Notes: generated by a model from the sequence alone, not told the origin. 64,000 bases of DNA from Cyanobium sp. AMD-g (GCF_024346395.1 NZ_JAGQCW010000001.1:496001-560000); one strand, 5' to 3'; shown: positions 10,974-19,991, counted from the first letter of the stretch. Translations and numbers: made by a program.

Positions 10974-11822
10974 TCACTCCCCAAGGGCCTCGGCCACGGC
11001 GCGCTGGAACACCGCCTCCTCGGGGGTGACGCCGGTCCATTGCTCGAAGATCTGCATGGCCAGCTGCACCAGCATCTCGACCCCATCCACCACCGGGCAG
11101 CCGTGGCGGCGGGCCGTGGCCAGGAAGGGGGTGATGCGGGGGTTGGTGATCACATCCACCACCAGGCAGGCCGGATCCAGCGTGTCCCAGCGGACGGGCA
11201 CCGGCTCCAGCTCCGGCGCGCAGCCCAGGTGGGTGGCATTCATCAGCAGGCTGGTGCCCGCCGGCACCACCACCTCCCCCTGCCACGGCTGCCACACCGC
11301 CGGCACGCCGGAGGCGCGGGACACGGTGTCCGCCACCTCCTGGCCCTGCTCCTGCCGCCGGGTGATCAGGGTGAGGTGGGCCGCGCCGGCCCAGGCCATC
11401 TCCACCGCCATCGCCCGGCCGGCGCCGCCGGCCCCGAGCATCACCACCCGCCGGCCCGCCAGGGGCGCCACTTTTTCGATCGCCTTCACCACCCCCTTGC
11501 CGTCGTTGTTGTGGCCGATCAGGCGGCCGGCCTCGATGGTGAGGTAGTTGGCGGCACCGATGGCCCGCACGTCGTCATCGACGGCATCGAGCAGGGGCAG
11601 CACCGCCACCTTGTAGGGGACGGTGATGGCCATGCCGCGATAGCCCAGGGGCACCAGGGCCCGCACCGCCAGGGCCAGGTCCGCCGTGTTGGCAATGTCG
11701 TTCTTCCAGAACTGCCAGCACAGCCCGTGGTGGGCATAGACCGCATCGAACATCCGATCGATCGGGTTCTCGGCCACCGGATGGCCGAGCATGCCGGTCA
11801 TCTGCTTCTGGGGAGGGATCAC
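10974..11822 (-). CDS. shikimate dehydrogenase family protein (divergent substrate pocket)
   Basis: 282 residues from the GTG at 11822; ATG at 11801 and TTG at 11864 are alternatives. The NADP fold is clear (GAGGAGRAMAVEM, then TLITRR), and the catalytic lysine (TVPYK) and aspartate (NNDGKG, usually NTDG) are kept. However, the N-terminal S-x-S-P pair that grips the shikimate carboxylate in AroE is replaced: the segment reads GHPVAENPIDRM. The enzyme may therefore act on a related cyclic acid rather than shikimate itself. A normal aroE is not in this window. Confidence 0.8.
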   Translation of the reverse strand: MIPPQKQMTGMLGHPVAENPIDRMFDAVYAHHGLCWQFWKNDIANTADLALAVRALVPLGYRGMAITVPYKVAVLPLLDAVDDDVRAIGAANYLTIEAGRLIGHNNDGKGVVKAIEKVAPLAGRRVVMLGAGGAGRAMAVEMAWAGAAHLTLITRRQEQGQEVADTVSRASGVPAVWQPWQGEVVVPAGTSLLMNATHLGCAPELEPVPVRWDTLDPACLVVDVITNPRITPFLATARRHGCPVVDGVEMLVQLAMQIFEQWTGVTPEEAVFQRAVAEALGE

Positions 11823-11901
11823 GGCGAGCCGGCGGCAGGCCCCAGGCTGGCAAGGGCGGGGCAACGGGACGGAGCGCCGGGCCGAAGCGACACAACCACC
11901 C

Positions 11902-12570
11902 TCAGATCTTCAGCGTCACCCGGCTGAGAATCGTGCTGGCGCCGGTGGCAATGAACTGCACCCCGATCGCCAGGGTGAACAGGCCCATCACCTTGATCAG
12001 AACCGTCATCCCCACATGACCCAGCAGCCGGGTGAGGCGGGTGGCGAAGGTGAACATCAGTCCGATCAGGATCGCCATCGCCAGGATCGCCCCGAACAGC
12101 TCGAGGCGGTGGTTGAGGGTGCGGGCCGCCTCGGCATACACCGTGATCGTCGACATCGTGCCGGCGCCGGTGGTGAGGGGCAGGGAGATCGGCACGATCG
12201 CCGAGGAGGTCATCTGTCCCACATCCATGTGGGAGACATCGAAGTTCTTCTCGTGCGAATCGCCCGGGTCGGTGGCATTGAGCATGCTCAGGCCACTGAA
12301 GCCCAGCAGCAGGCCGCCGGCGATCTGGAAGGCACTGACGCTGATGCCGAAGAACTGCAGCACCGCCGTGCCCAGGACATAGGCGCCCAGCATGATCAGC
12401 AGGCTGGAGAAGGTGGTGATTCGAATCACCCGGCGCACCTGGCCCGCGGGCACCCCCTGGCTCAGGGTGAGGAACGGCCCGATGGCGGGGAAGTTGTTGG
12501 CCACGGCGAACAACCCCAGCAGGTAGTGCTGGAAGGTGCTCGGAACCAACAGCTCGGGAGTGATCGCCAT
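11902..12570 (-). CDS. MarC family (UPF0056) integral membrane protein
   Basis: 222 residues with about six membrane segments. The family pattern is visible: LFAVANNFPAIGPFLTLSQG near the N-terminus, GLLLGFSGLSML, the loop SSAIVPISLPLTTGAGTMSTI, and GLFTLAIGVQFIATGAS near the end. MarC proteins sit in the inner membrane; transport or sensing roles have been proposed but not settled. The ATG at 12570 starts right before the ITPELLV segment. The preceding minus-strand LCP gene stops 14 bases upstream, so co-transcription is possible. Confidence 0.88.
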   Translation of the reverse strand: MAITPELLVPSTFQHYLLGLFAVANNFPAIGPFLTLSQGVPAGQVRRVIRITTFSSLLIMLGAYVLGTAVLQFFGISVSAFQIAGGLLLGFSGLSMLNATDPGDSHEKNFDVSHMDVGQMTSSAIVPISLPLTTGAGTMSTITVYAEAARTLNHRLELFGAILAMAILIGLMFTFATRLTRLLGHVGMTVLIKVMGLFTLAIGVQFIATGASTILSRVTLKI

Positions 12571-12584
12571 GGCGCCCAGTATCG

Positions 12585-13607
12585 CTACGGCGCCGAGGGC
12601 TCCTTCCAGAGCGGCGGTGTCGCGCCGGGATCCAGCTGGCGCAGACCCTTGTGCTTCTCCTGAGCGGGCTTCAGCGGCAGGCTGGCGAACTGCACCGGCT
12701 TGCTGCCATCGAGTCCGGCTGCCAGCAGGCTGAGGGTCTCGCCCGGCGAGAGGTTGGTCTCCACCTTCGGCTGCAGCTGGCTCACCAGGAACGGCAGCTT
12801 CGCCAGCCGCTCCGGTTGCAGCATCCGTTCCCGGAGGCTGCTGGCCACCAGCTGCTGGTTGCTGCGGCGGCCGGTGTCGCCCAGCCACGGGTCACGGAAG
12901 CGCACCAGCTGCTCCACCTTGGCGCCCCCCAGCTGCTGCAGCCCGGCCTGCAGGTCGATGGTCAGCTTCTGGGATTTGTCGGTGTAGCTCATCCGCCGCG
13001 GCGGACTGAGTTCCAGCCCGCCCAGGCCGTTGACCAGATCCCGCAGTGCCCCCCGCGGGAGCACCAGGTAGCGGTCGGGCGCGGGGGGCTGCAGCCCCAG
13101 CAGCTCCCGCACCGCATCGGCGGTGAGCGCCACGCCGCCGATGCGGAAGGCCTCACCCAGCCGTTTCACTCCCTTCTGGCCAGGCAGGTTCACCGCCACT
13201 TCGGTGGGCAGGTTGAGCACCTGCAGGGGCCCCTCCGGGTTGATGCGCACCAGCAGCAGGGCATCGGCGTTGGCGGGGCCGGCGGGGGCGGCCTTGTTGA
13301 TCGGTGCGCCGATCCGCTCGCCGTCGCTGCCGATCACCAGCACGGTGATGGGCCGCGCTGGCGGGGCGGCCAGGCTGGCCGGGCCCACCTCGGCCGTGGG
13401 GGCCAGGGCCCGGTCCGGCATCGGCCAGAGCAGCCCCAGGGTGGCCATCCCCACCACGGCGCCGGCAGCGGTGATGCCGAGGCTTTTCAGCAACCGCCCG
13501 TTCAGCAGGGGCCGCTTCGGGGTCCGGGCCGCCACCGTGGAGGTCGCCGCGGGGGTTCCGGGGGCCGGGGGTTCGGCGGGTCGGCGGGGCTTCCGGCGGG
13601 CGGGCAT
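12585..13607 (-). CDS. LytR-CpsA-Psr (LCP) family protein
   Basis: 340 residues: a basic, proline-rich cytoplasmic start, one membrane anchor at about 38-58 (SLGITAAGAVVGMATLGLLW), and an extracytoplasmic LCP domain (ITVLVIGSDGERIG, NADALLLVRINP, RDLVNGLGGLEL, QLVRFRDPWLGDTGRR). LCP enzymes move polyprenyl-linked glycans onto cell-wall acceptors. The usual aspartate in VLLLGSD-type motifs is present as GSD. The ATG at 13607 gives a sensible short cytoplasmic tail; the frame is open further upstream. Confidence 0.86.
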   Translation of the reverse strand: MPARRKPRRPAEPPAPGTPAATSTVAARTPKRPLLNGRLLKSLGITAAGAVVGMATLGLLWPMPDRALAPTAEVGPASLAAPPARPITVLVIGSDGERIGAPINKAAPAGPANADALLLVRINPEGPLQVLNLPTEVAVNLPGQKGVKRLGEAFRIGGVALTADAVRELLGLQPPAPDRYLVLPRGALRDLVNGLGGLELSPPRRMSYTDKSQKLTIDLQAGLQQLGGAKVEQLVRFRDPWLGDTGRRSNQQLVASSLRERMLQPERLAKLPFLVSQLQPKVETNLSPGETLSLLAAGLDGSKPVQFASLPLKPAQEKHKGLRQLDPGATPPLWKEPSAP

Positions 13608-13749
13608 CGGGGCCGAAACGGAGGGGTGCTTGCGGGGCACTCTGACGCAGGCGGCGCCCCCCTCGGCCCCGGGCGCCTTCGGGGGGCCGGCGGCATGGAA
13701 GCGCGACGACGGATAGCTTGAGCGTCGAGCCACCGCGCCCCTCCACCGC

Positions 13750-14970
13750 TTGTCCACCGTTCCATCACCGGCACCGGCCTCCCTGGCGCCGCACGATCGA
13801 GCCCGACCCCTGGCCAAGGGCAGCCCCAAACCCGCGAAGGACCTCTGCAGCGACTGCGGCCTCTGCGACAGCCGCTGGGTGGCCTACGTGCGCCGGGCCT
13901 GCGCCTTCCTGGAGCAGCGCTTCGAGGCCATGGAGGAGCAGGCCCACGGCCGCAGCCGCCGCCTCGACGACGAGGACGAGCTCTACTTCGGTGTCCACCA
14001 GCGCATGGTCACCGCCCGCCTGCGCCAGCCGATCGAGGGGGCCCAGTGGACGGGCATCGTCAGCCGCATCGGCGTGCGGGCCCTGGAGAGCGGCCTGGTG
14101 GATGCGGTGCTGTGCGTGCAGCAGAGCCCGGACGACCGCTTCACGCCGGTGCCGGTGCTGGCCCGCACCCCTGAAGAGGTTCTGGCGGCGCGGGTGAACA
14201 AGCCCACCCTCTCCCCCAACCTGGAGGTGCTCGAGCAGTTGCCGGGCAGCGGCATCGAGCGGCTGCTGGCCATCGGCGTGGGCTGCCAGATCCAGGCCCT
14301 GCGGGCCGTGCAGGCCACCCTGCCCCTGCAGAAGCTCTACGTGCTCGGCCTGCCCTGCGTCGACAACGTCAGCCGGGACGGGCTGCAGACCTTCCTGGAG
14401 AGCGCCAGCCGCTCGCCCGACACGGTGGTGCACTACGAGTTCATGCAGGACTTCCGCATCCACTTCCGCCACAGCGACGGCCACCAGGAGACGGTGCCCT
14501 TCTTCGGCCTCGACACCCCCGCCCTCAAGGACGTGTTCGCCCCCAGCTGCCTGAGCTGCTTCGACTACACCAACGCCGGCGCCGATCTGGTGGTGGGCTA
14601 CATGGGCGCCACGTTCGGCCGCCAGTGGGTCACCGTGCGCAACGCCCTCGGCCAGGAGCTGCTGAATCTGGTGGAACCGGAGCTGGATCTGGCGCCGGTG
14701 ACCAGCTCCGGCGACCGCCGCCAGGCGGTGCAGCAGGGCATCGACGCGTACGAGAAGGCCCTGAAGCTGCCGATGTGGCTCGCCGAACTGGTGGGCGTGT
14801 TCGTGCAGCGCTTCGGGCCGAAGGGCCTCGAGTACGGCCGCTTCTCGATCGATTCCCACTTCACGCGTAATGCCCTCTGGCTGCAGCGCCACCACCCGGA
14901 GAAGGTCGACGCCCACATCCCGGCCTTCGCCCGCAAGATCGTGGCCCGCTACCGCCTGCCGAAACCGTGA
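13750..14970 (+). CDS. bciB: ferredoxin-dependent 8-vinyl reductase (BciB / Slr1923 type)
   Basis: 406 residues. It has the CSDCGLCDSRWV cysteine cluster near residues 33-40 and a second cluster in PSCLSCFDYTNAGADL, which in this F420-hydrogenase-beta-like family ligate two [4Fe-4S] clusters. The cyanobacterial branch reduces the 8-vinyl group of divinyl chlorophyllides, making monovinyl chlorophyll. The start is a TTG at 13750, the only sensible one before the cysteine motif. It overlaps malQ by 4 bases (GTGA), so the two are co-transcribed, although their functions are unrelated. Confidence 0.92.
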   Translation: MSTVPSPAPASLAPHDRARPLAKGSPKPAKDLCSDCGLCDSRWVAYVRRACAFLEQRFEAMEEQAHGRSRRLDDEDELYFGVHQRMVTARLRQPIEGAQWTGIVSRIGVRALESGLVDAVLCVQQSPDDRFTPVPVLARTPEEVLAARVNKPTLSPNLEVLEQLPGSGIERLLAIGVGCQIQALRAVQATLPLQKLYVLGLPCVDNVSRDGLQTFLESASRSPDTVVHYEFMQDFRIHFRHSDGHQETVPFFGLDTPALKDVFAPSCLSCFDYTNAGADLVVGYMGATFGRQWVTVRNALGQELLNLVEPELDLAPVTSSGDRRQAVQQGIDAYEKALKLPMWLAELVGVFVQRFGPKGLEYGRFSIDSHFTRNALWLQRHHPEKVDAHIPAFARKIVARYRLPKP

Positions 14971-16520
14971 GCGGCGACCCCCGGGCCTGCGGCGTGCTGC
15001 TCCACCCCACGGCCCTGCCGGGCACACGGGCCTGCGGCAGCTTCGGCGCCGCCGCCCGTGACTGGATCGACCTGCTGGCCGCCGAGGGGGTGGGGGTGTG
15101 GCAACTGCTGCCCCTGGCCCCCACCGACGGCACCGGCTCCCCCTACAGCTCCCCCAGCGGCTCGGCCCTCAACCCCTGGCTGATCGATGCCGACGACCTG
15201 GTGGCCGAGGGCCTGATCAGCTCCGCCGACCGGGACGCCCTGCCCGCCGGGCCCACCGATCGCCTCGATCCGGCCGCTGCCGCGGAGCGGGCGGCAGCCA
15301 TCGCCGTGGCCCTGGGGCGCCGCTGGGCCGACCAGCCCCAGGGGAGCCAGGAAGCCTTCGCTCGCTGGGAGCAGCGGCAGAGCTTCTGGCTGGTGGACCA
15401 CTGCCGCTTCATGGTGATCCGACGCCTCCAGGGGGGGCGGCCCTGGTGGGAGTGGCCGGAGCCCCTGGCCCGGCGGCAGGCCCCCGCCCTGCGGGCCCTG
15501 GTCGACGCCCAGAGCCGGGCCCTGCAGGAGGAGGCCCTGCTGCAGTGGCAGCTCCAGTGCCAGTGGAGCCGCCTGCAGCAGCGCGCCCATGACCAGGGGG
15601 TGCGGCTGGTGGGGGATCTTCCCTTCTACGTGGCCCACGACAGCGCCGATGTCTGGAGCCACCGGCGCCTGTTCGCCCTTCGGGCCGACGGCGGGCTGGT
15701 GGAGCAGAGCGGCGTGCCGCCCGATTACTTCGCCGCCACCGGCCAGCTGTGGGGCACCCCTGTGTACCGCTGGTGGGTGCACCGCCTCACCGGCTTCCGC
15801 TGGTGGCTGCAACGGCTGGGGCGGCAGCTGGAGCTGATGGATCTGCTGCGCCTCGATCACTTCCGGGCCCTGGAGGCCTACTGGAGCGTGCCCGGGGCGG
15901 ATGTCACCGCCGAGCACGGCACCTGGCGCCCCTCCCCCGGCCGCGCCCTGCTGCAACGCCTCTGGTGGCGCTGCCGCCGCCGGAACCGGCTGCTGGCCGG
16001 CGATCGTCTGCCGCTGATTGCCGAAGACCTGGGCGTCATCACCCCGGCCGTGGAGGCCCTGCGCGATCGTTTCGAGCTGCCCGGGATGAAGATCCTCCAA
16101 TTCGCCTTCGACGGCAACGACGACAACGCCTACCTGCCGGCGAACTACAAGGGCAGCCGCTGGGTGGTTTACACCGGCACCCACGACAACGCCACCAGCC
16201 TCGGCTGGTGGCGCGATCTCGACGACGACGCCAGGGGACGGGTCGCGGCGCTGGTGGGCGGTGAGGTGCCGGCGCCGAGCTGGCAGCTGCTGGAGCTGGC
16301 CCTGGCTTCGCCGGCCGAGCTGGCCGTGGTGCCGCTTCAGGACCTGCTGGAGCTCGGCGACGAGGCCCGCTTCAACACCCCTGGCACCATCGAAGGCAAC
16401 TGGAGCTGGCGACTGGCTCAGCCTGTGGCCGCGCTGGCGGGGCCCCTGCAGGGCTTCGGCGTCATGGCGGCCCGCTATGGCCGGGGGCGCGGGGCGGCGG
16501 CCGCAGCCGGGGGCGGGTAG
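14967..16520 (+). CDS. malQ: 4-alpha-glucanotransferase
   Basis: 517 residues, normal for GH77. Motifs: SPYSSPSGSALNPW, DLPFYVAHDSADVW, the nucleophile region LRLDHFRALEAYW, the acid/base AEDLGVITP and the third carboxylate in GTHDNATSLGWW. It disproportionates alpha-1,4-glucans during glycogen turnover in the cytoplasm. Translation starts at a GTG overlapping the bciB stop. The last 15 codons (Gly/Ala/Arg-rich tail) overlap the 3' end of the convergent HTH gene by 46 bases. Confidence 0.94.
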   Translation: MSGDPRACGVLLHPTALPGTRACGSFGAAARDWIDLLAAEGVGVWQLLPLAPTDGTGSPYSSPSGSALNPWLIDADDLVAEGLISSADRDALPAGPTDRLDPAAAAERAAAIAVALGRRWADQPQGSQEAFARWEQRQSFWLVDHCRFMVIRRLQGGRPWWEWPEPLARRQAPALRALVDAQSRALQEEALLQWQLQCQWSRLQQRAHDQGVRLVGDLPFYVAHDSADVWSHRRLFALRADGGLVEQSGVPPDYFAATGQLWGTPVYRWWVHRLTGFRWWLQRLGRQLELMDLLRLDHFRALEAYWSVPGADVTAEHGTWRPSPGRALLQRLWWRCRRRNRLLAGDRLPLIAEDLGVITPAVEALRDRFELPGMKILQFAFDGNDDNAYLPANYKGSRWVVYTGTHDNATSLGWWRDLDDDARGRVAALVGGEVPAPSWQLLELALASPAELAVVPLQDLLELGDEARFNTPGTIEGNWSWRLAQPVAALAGPLQGFGVMAARYGRGRGAAAAAGGG

Positions 16521-17470
16521 AGGAACTGGGCCTGGCCCTGGCCAGCCGTTGGATCGGGGGCGGTGGCGGGGGCCAGGGGCTGGCCGTTCCAGCGCACCGC
16601 ACCGGCCGCCGGGGCCGGCTCGAGCCGCAGACTGAAGGGCGGCAGCACCGGCAGGCTCAGGCTGCCCTGCACCGCCGGCAGCTGGGTTTCCACGCCCCGG
16701 TCGCTGCGCAGGGACACCCGGGTGGGCTTGACCAGCTCGAGGCGCAGCAGGCCGAGGGCCAGATCGGGGCGGTTCTGGCTGGTTTCGCGCCGCAGCCGCT
16801 GCAGACCCTGGCCGGCGGCGGCCTTGCCCAGGGGCCGGAGGTCGGGGTAGGCGCCCAGGATGGCCCGGTCCGCATCCTCCAGGTTCGCCTGGTCGGTCTG
16901 GGCGGCACTCAGGGGCGGGATCGGCCGCAGGGCGTTGAGGCCCTGGGCGGCCAGCTGGCGCTGCTGCAGGTTGAGGCCATAGAGAAGGCCGGCGCACAGC
17001 AGCGCGTAAAGCACCGTGCCCTGCCAGGTGGTGAAGACATCGATCGAGCCGGGGGTGAAACGCAGCAGCACCGTGTCCCGCCGCCGCCCGTTGCGCCGCT
17101 CCTGCTCCGGCGGCAGCACCCCATCCAGAGCGCCCCCGGGCAGCTCCAGATGGTGTTCCAGCAGGGGAAGCATGGTGCGCAGGTAGGCCGCTTCCGGCAG
17201 CCGGTCCCGCCAGCCCCGCTCCAGGGCCTCCAGCACGGCGGTGCTGATGCGGGTGTCGAGCGCCAGCTGGCGCAGGCCGATGCCACGGCTCTCCCGGGCC
17301 TCCCGCAACTGCTGGCCGGCGAGCAGCAGGGGATCCTGACGTCGCTCTTCCACCACGGTCCCCACGCTGCGGCGTTGGCCTGGCAGGCTTTCGAGCAGAC
17401 GCTGGAACAGGGACGGGACCGACTTGGGCAAGGAGGGGGGGCTCAGGGAGCGACGGCCAGGGGGCCCCAT
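16475..17470 (-). CDS. RodZ-like helix-turn-helix membrane protein
   Basis: 331 residues. A Cro/C1-type HTH (about 50-120: LREARESRGIGLRQLALDT, then AVLEALERG, AYLRTMLPLL) comes before one membrane segment (about 148-166, TVLYALLCAGLLYGL) and a periplasmic part with beta-rich DUF4115-like features (LRLELVKPTRVSLRSDRG, LPPFSLRLEPAPAAGAVRWNGQ). This is the RodZ layout, where the HTH binds MreB; picocyanobacteria vary in MreB content, so the partner is uncertain. The start overlaps the end of the pseudouridine synthase gene by 28 bases and the end overlaps malQ. Confidence 0.75.
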   Translation of the reverse strand: MGPPGRRSLSPPSLPKSVPSLFQRLLESLPGQRRSVGTVVEERRQDPLLLAGQQLREARESRGIGLRQLALDTRISTAVLEALERGWRDRLPEAAYLRTMLPLLEHHLELPGGALDGVLPPEQERRNGRRRDTVLLRFTPGSIDVFTTWQGTVLYALLCAGLLYGLNLQQRQLAAQGLNALRPIPPLSAAQTDQANLEDADRAILGAYPDLRPLGKAAAGQGLQRLRRETSQNRPDLALGLLRLELVKPTRVSLRSDRGVETQLPAVQGSLSLPVLPPFSLRLEPAPAAGAVRWNGQPLAPATAPDPTAGQGQAQFLYPPPAAAAAPRPRP

Positions 17471-18162
17471 TCTCCCGGTTCGACCTCTCGCCAGGATCCT
17501 TCCGCCAGATCGCCCAGCTGCACCGGGCCGACGGCAACCCGCCTCAGATCCAGCACCGGGTGGCCAAGGATCTCCGCCGTGCGACGGATCTGGCGGTTGC
17601 GGCCCTCCCGCAGCACCAACTCCAGCAGGGTGGCACCGCGGTGGTGGCGCAGCCGATGCAGGTCCACCGGCTGGCTGGGCAGGCCATCAAGGGGCACGCC
17701 GGAGCGCCAGCGCTCCAGGGTGACCGGCGGCGGCCATCCCTCCACCCACACCTGGTACGTCTTGCGATGGCCGTAGCGGGGGTGGGTGAGGCGCAGGGTG
17801 AGGTCGCCATCGTTGCTGAGCAGCAGGGCGCCCCGGCTGTCGGCATCGAGCCGACCCACCGGATGCAGGCCCCGACGCCGCTCCGGCGGCAGCAGGTCGA
17901 GAACGGTGGGGCGGCCGTGGGGGTCGTGGCAGGTGCTCAGCACCCCGGGCGGCTTGTTGAGCAGCAGCGTCAGGGTGGTGCGGGGCAGTTCCAGGGGCTG
18001 GCCGTCGACGCTGATGCGGTCGCAGCTGGGATCGGCGCGGTCGCCGAGCTGGGCCAGGACTCCGTTGACCCGCACCCGGCCGTCGCGCAGCCACATCTCC
18101 GCCTCCCGGCGGGAGCAGAGCCCTGCGGCAGCCACGAGTTTCTGCAGGCGGTCGGCAACCAT
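17443..18162 (-). CDS. 16S/23S rRNA pseudouridine synthase, RsuA/RluB family
   Basis: 239 residues: an S4 RNA-binding domain (RLQKLVAAAGLCSRREAEMWL) followed by the synthase domain with the catalytic-aspartate motif GRLDADSRGALLLSNDG and the family motif EGRNRQIRR. It isomerises a uridine in ribosomal RNA; which of the RsuA/RluB/RluE/RluF sites it modifies cannot be told from the sequence. The following gene on the same strand starts inside its last codons, so the two form an operon. Confidence 0.9.
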   Translation of the reverse strand: MVADRLQKLVAAAGLCSRREAEMWLRDGRVRVNGVLAQLGDRADPSCDRISVDGQPLELPRTTLTLLLNKPPGVLSTCHDPHGRPTVLDLLPPERRRGLHPVGRLDADSRGALLLSNDGDLTLRLTHPRYGHRKTYQVWVEGWPPPVTLERWRSGVPLDGLPSQPVDLHRLRHHRGATLLELVLREGRNRQIRRTAEILGHPVLDLRRVAVGPVQLGDLAEGSWREVEPGEWGPLAVAP

Positions 18163-18218
18163 CCCCCCATTCTGCGGACCACTCCAGGTCGGAGCGAGTC
18201 CGCAAAGTGATGGTAGAT

Positions 18219-18242
18219 TTACGAAACCAAATGGTTTCGTAA
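18219..18242. promoter_or_regulatory. perfect palindrome at the sigma-factor transcription start
   Basis: Two 11-base arms, TTACGAAACCA and TGGTTTCGTAA, are separated by AA. The site lies 9 bases before the ATG of the sigma gene and directly after an extended -10-like element (TG-G-TAGATT, 18211-18219). It could be an operator covering the transcription start or an RNA hairpin next to the AAGGGA ribosome-binding site. It is strikingly AT-rich for its surroundings. Confidence 0.7.
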
Positions 18243-18251
18243 CAAGGGACG

Positions 18252-19241
18252 ATGCCTTCGATCACCGTCACGGCTGCTTCCGCGTCCTTGCTGGCCTCCA
18301 CCGGCGATTCGTTGCGTTCCTACCTGCGCGACATCGGCCGGGTGCCGCTTCTCAGCCACGAGCAGGAAATCACCCTGGGCCGCCAGGTGCAGGAGCTGAT
18401 GGCCCTTGAGGAGATCCGCGAGGAACTCACCCTCCGCTCCGGTGGCGAGGAGCCCAGCCCAGAGCTGCTCGCCGCCGAGGCGGGCCTCACCCCGGCGATG
18501 CTGCGCAAGCGTCTGCACGCCGGCCGCCGCGCCAAGGAGCGGATGGTGGCGGCCAACCTGCGCCTGGTGGTGAGTGTGGCCAAGAAATACACCAAGCGGA
18601 ACATGGAGCTGCTCGACCTGATCCAGGAGGGCACGATCGGCCTGGTGCGGGGCGTCGAGAAGTTCGACCCCACCCGCGGCTACAAGTTCTCCACCTATGC
18701 CTACTGGTGGATCCGCCAGGGCATCACCCGGGCGATAGCCGAGAAGAGCCGCACGATCCGCCTGCCGATCCACATCACCGAAACGCTCAACAAGCTCAAG
18801 AAAGGCCAGCGGGAGCTGAGCCAGGAGCTGGGCCGCACCCCCACCCTCAGCGAGCTGGCGGTGGCGGTGGAACTCCCGGAAGAGGACGTCAAAGACCTGC
18901 TCTGCCGCGCCCGCCAGCCGGTGAGCCTCGAAACAAAGGTGGGCGATGGCGAAGACACCGAGCTGCTGGATCTGCTCTCCGGCGACGACCTGCTGCCGGC
19001 CGAGCTTGTTGATGGCGAGTGCCTCAAGGGCGACCTGCGGGCCCTGCTCGAGCAGCTGCCGGACCTGCAGGGCCGCGTGCTGAAGATGCGCTACGGCATC
19101 GATGGCGAGGAGCCGATGAGCCTCACCGGCATCGCCCGCACCCTGGGAATGAGCCGGGACAAGACCCGCAATCTGGAGCGGCGTGCCCTGGAAGGCATTC
19201 GCCACCACTCCCGCTCCCTTGAGGCCTATCTGGTGGCCTGA
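18252..19241 (+). CDS. RNA polymerase sigma factor, RpoD-like group 2
   Basis: 329 residues. It lacks region 1.1 but has region 1.2 ([15 protein letters not shown]), region 2 with [14 protein letters not shown] and the -10-reading helix [16 protein letters not shown], region 3, and region 4 with [21 protein letters not shown]. This is the cyanobacterial group 2 architecture (SigB-E type), used for stress, carbon/nitrogen or light responses; I do not assign a letter. A perfect palindrome sits between the predicted -10 and the ATG, suggesting special control. A terminator follows at 19258. Confidence 0.93.
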   Translation: MPSITVTAASASLLASTGDSLRSYLRDIGRVPLLSHEQEITLGRQVQELMALEEIREELTLRSGGEEPSPELLAAEAGLTPAMLRKRLHAGRRAKERMVAANLRLVVSVAKKYTKRNMELLDLIQEGTIGLVRGVEKFDPTRGYKFSTYAYWWIRQGITRAIAEKSRTIRLPIHITETLNKLKKGQRELSQELGRTPTLSELAVAVELPEEDVKDLLCRARQPVSLETKVGDGEDTELLDLLSGDDLLPAELVDGECLKGDLRALLEQLPDLQGRVLKMRYGIDGEEPMSLTGIARTLGMSRDKTRNLERRALEGIRHHSRSLEAYLVA

Positions 19242-19257
19242 GCCCGAACGGCCCATC

Positions 19258-19284
19258 AAAAAAGCCCCCGTCTCCGGGGGCTTT
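19258..19284. terminator. bidirectional terminator between sigma gene and RRM gene
   Basis: Stem AAAGCCCCCG / CGGGGGCTTT with a four-base loop, with A6 on one side. On the minus strand the hairpin runs into TTTTTT, making a strong terminator for the RRM gene; on the plus strand only TTT follows, so termination of the sigma gene is weaker. Confidence 0.82.
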
Positions 19285-19306
19285 GGCCTGCAGGGTGTGC
19301 CTGGCT

Positions 19307-19597
19307 TCAGTAACGGGGACGGCCGCCACCGGCGCCACCGCCGCCGCCACCACCGGTGCGGGGCTGGGCCTTGTTGACACGGATCATTCGCCCCATCCAC
19401 TCGACGTCCTGAAGGTCGTCGATGGCCTTGGTTTCATCGGCCTCATTGGCCATTTCAACGAAGGCGAAGCCGCGCTTGCGGCCGGTTTCCCGGTCGAGGG
19501 GCAGGCTGCAGTTACGCAGCGCTCCATACTGCGCAAACAGATGGTTGAGATCATCTACCTCCGCGTCGAAGGAGAGATTTCCAACGTAAATCGTCAT
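19307..19597 (-). CDS. small RRM-type RNA-binding protein with Gly-rich tail
   Basis: 96 residues. One RNA-recognition motif spans residues 1-78: RNP2 is IYVGNLSF and RNP1 is KRGFAFVEM. A Gly-rich tail (GGGGGGGAGGGRPRY) follows. This is the cyanobacterial Rbp family, often cold-inducible and recently linked to mRNA positioning at the thylakoid. The ATG at 19597 begins TIYVGNLSFD, as in the family. A strong terminator follows. The upstream region to 19735 is more AT-rich and probably contains its promoter and 5' leader. Confidence 0.94.
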   Translation of the reverse strand: MTIYVGNLSFDAEVDDLNHLFAQYGALRNCSLPLDRETGRKRGFAFVEMANEADETKAIDDLQDVEWMGRMIRVNKAQPRTGGGGGGGAGGGRPRY

Positions 19598-19735
19598 GAA
19601 CAGAGAAACAATTATGAACGGATTCGTCGAAAGCCCTTTCGGGACGTTGTCACTCGCCGAAGAGAAATCTTTGAATCAACAGAAGCGTACAGCCTGGTTG
19701 GGCTGGCAGGCTGGGGCCGTTGCGCAGGGCGAAGC

Positions 19736-19981
19736 ATGGGGGAGCAGGCAACGGAAATCGCCCTGGTGGCGCTCTGGGTGCTTGGCTGGGGGGTGGGCGG
19801 CTCGCTGATCGATGCCGGCCTGATCGGTGTAGGGGTCTACGACCTTGAAGGCGGGCAGCTGGGCACCCTGATCACCTTCGTGCTCTGGAGCCTGCTGTGG
19901 GGCGGAGTGGGGCTGAAACTCTGGCGGAGCCGGGGCAATGGAGATTCGGAAGACGGGGGCAACGGCGACGAGGCGCCCTGA
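19736..19981 (+). CDS. small two-helix membrane protein
   Basis: 81 residues with two hydrophobic segments (ALVALWVLGWGVGGSLI, about 9-30, and LGTLITFVLWSLLWGGVGL, about 42-62), then a basic stop-transfer (KLWRSRGNG) and an acidic Gly-rich tail. The ATG at 19736 is chosen because the upstream extension of the frame is the antisense of the RRM gene and not protein-like. Function unknown. It converges on the minus-strand gene ending at 19992. Confidence 0.65.
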   Translation: MGEQATEIALVALWVLGWGVGGSLIDAGLIGVGVYDLEGGQLGTLITFVLWSLLWGGVGLKLWRSRGNGDSEDGGNGDEAP

Positions 19982-19991
19982 GCGCCGGCCG

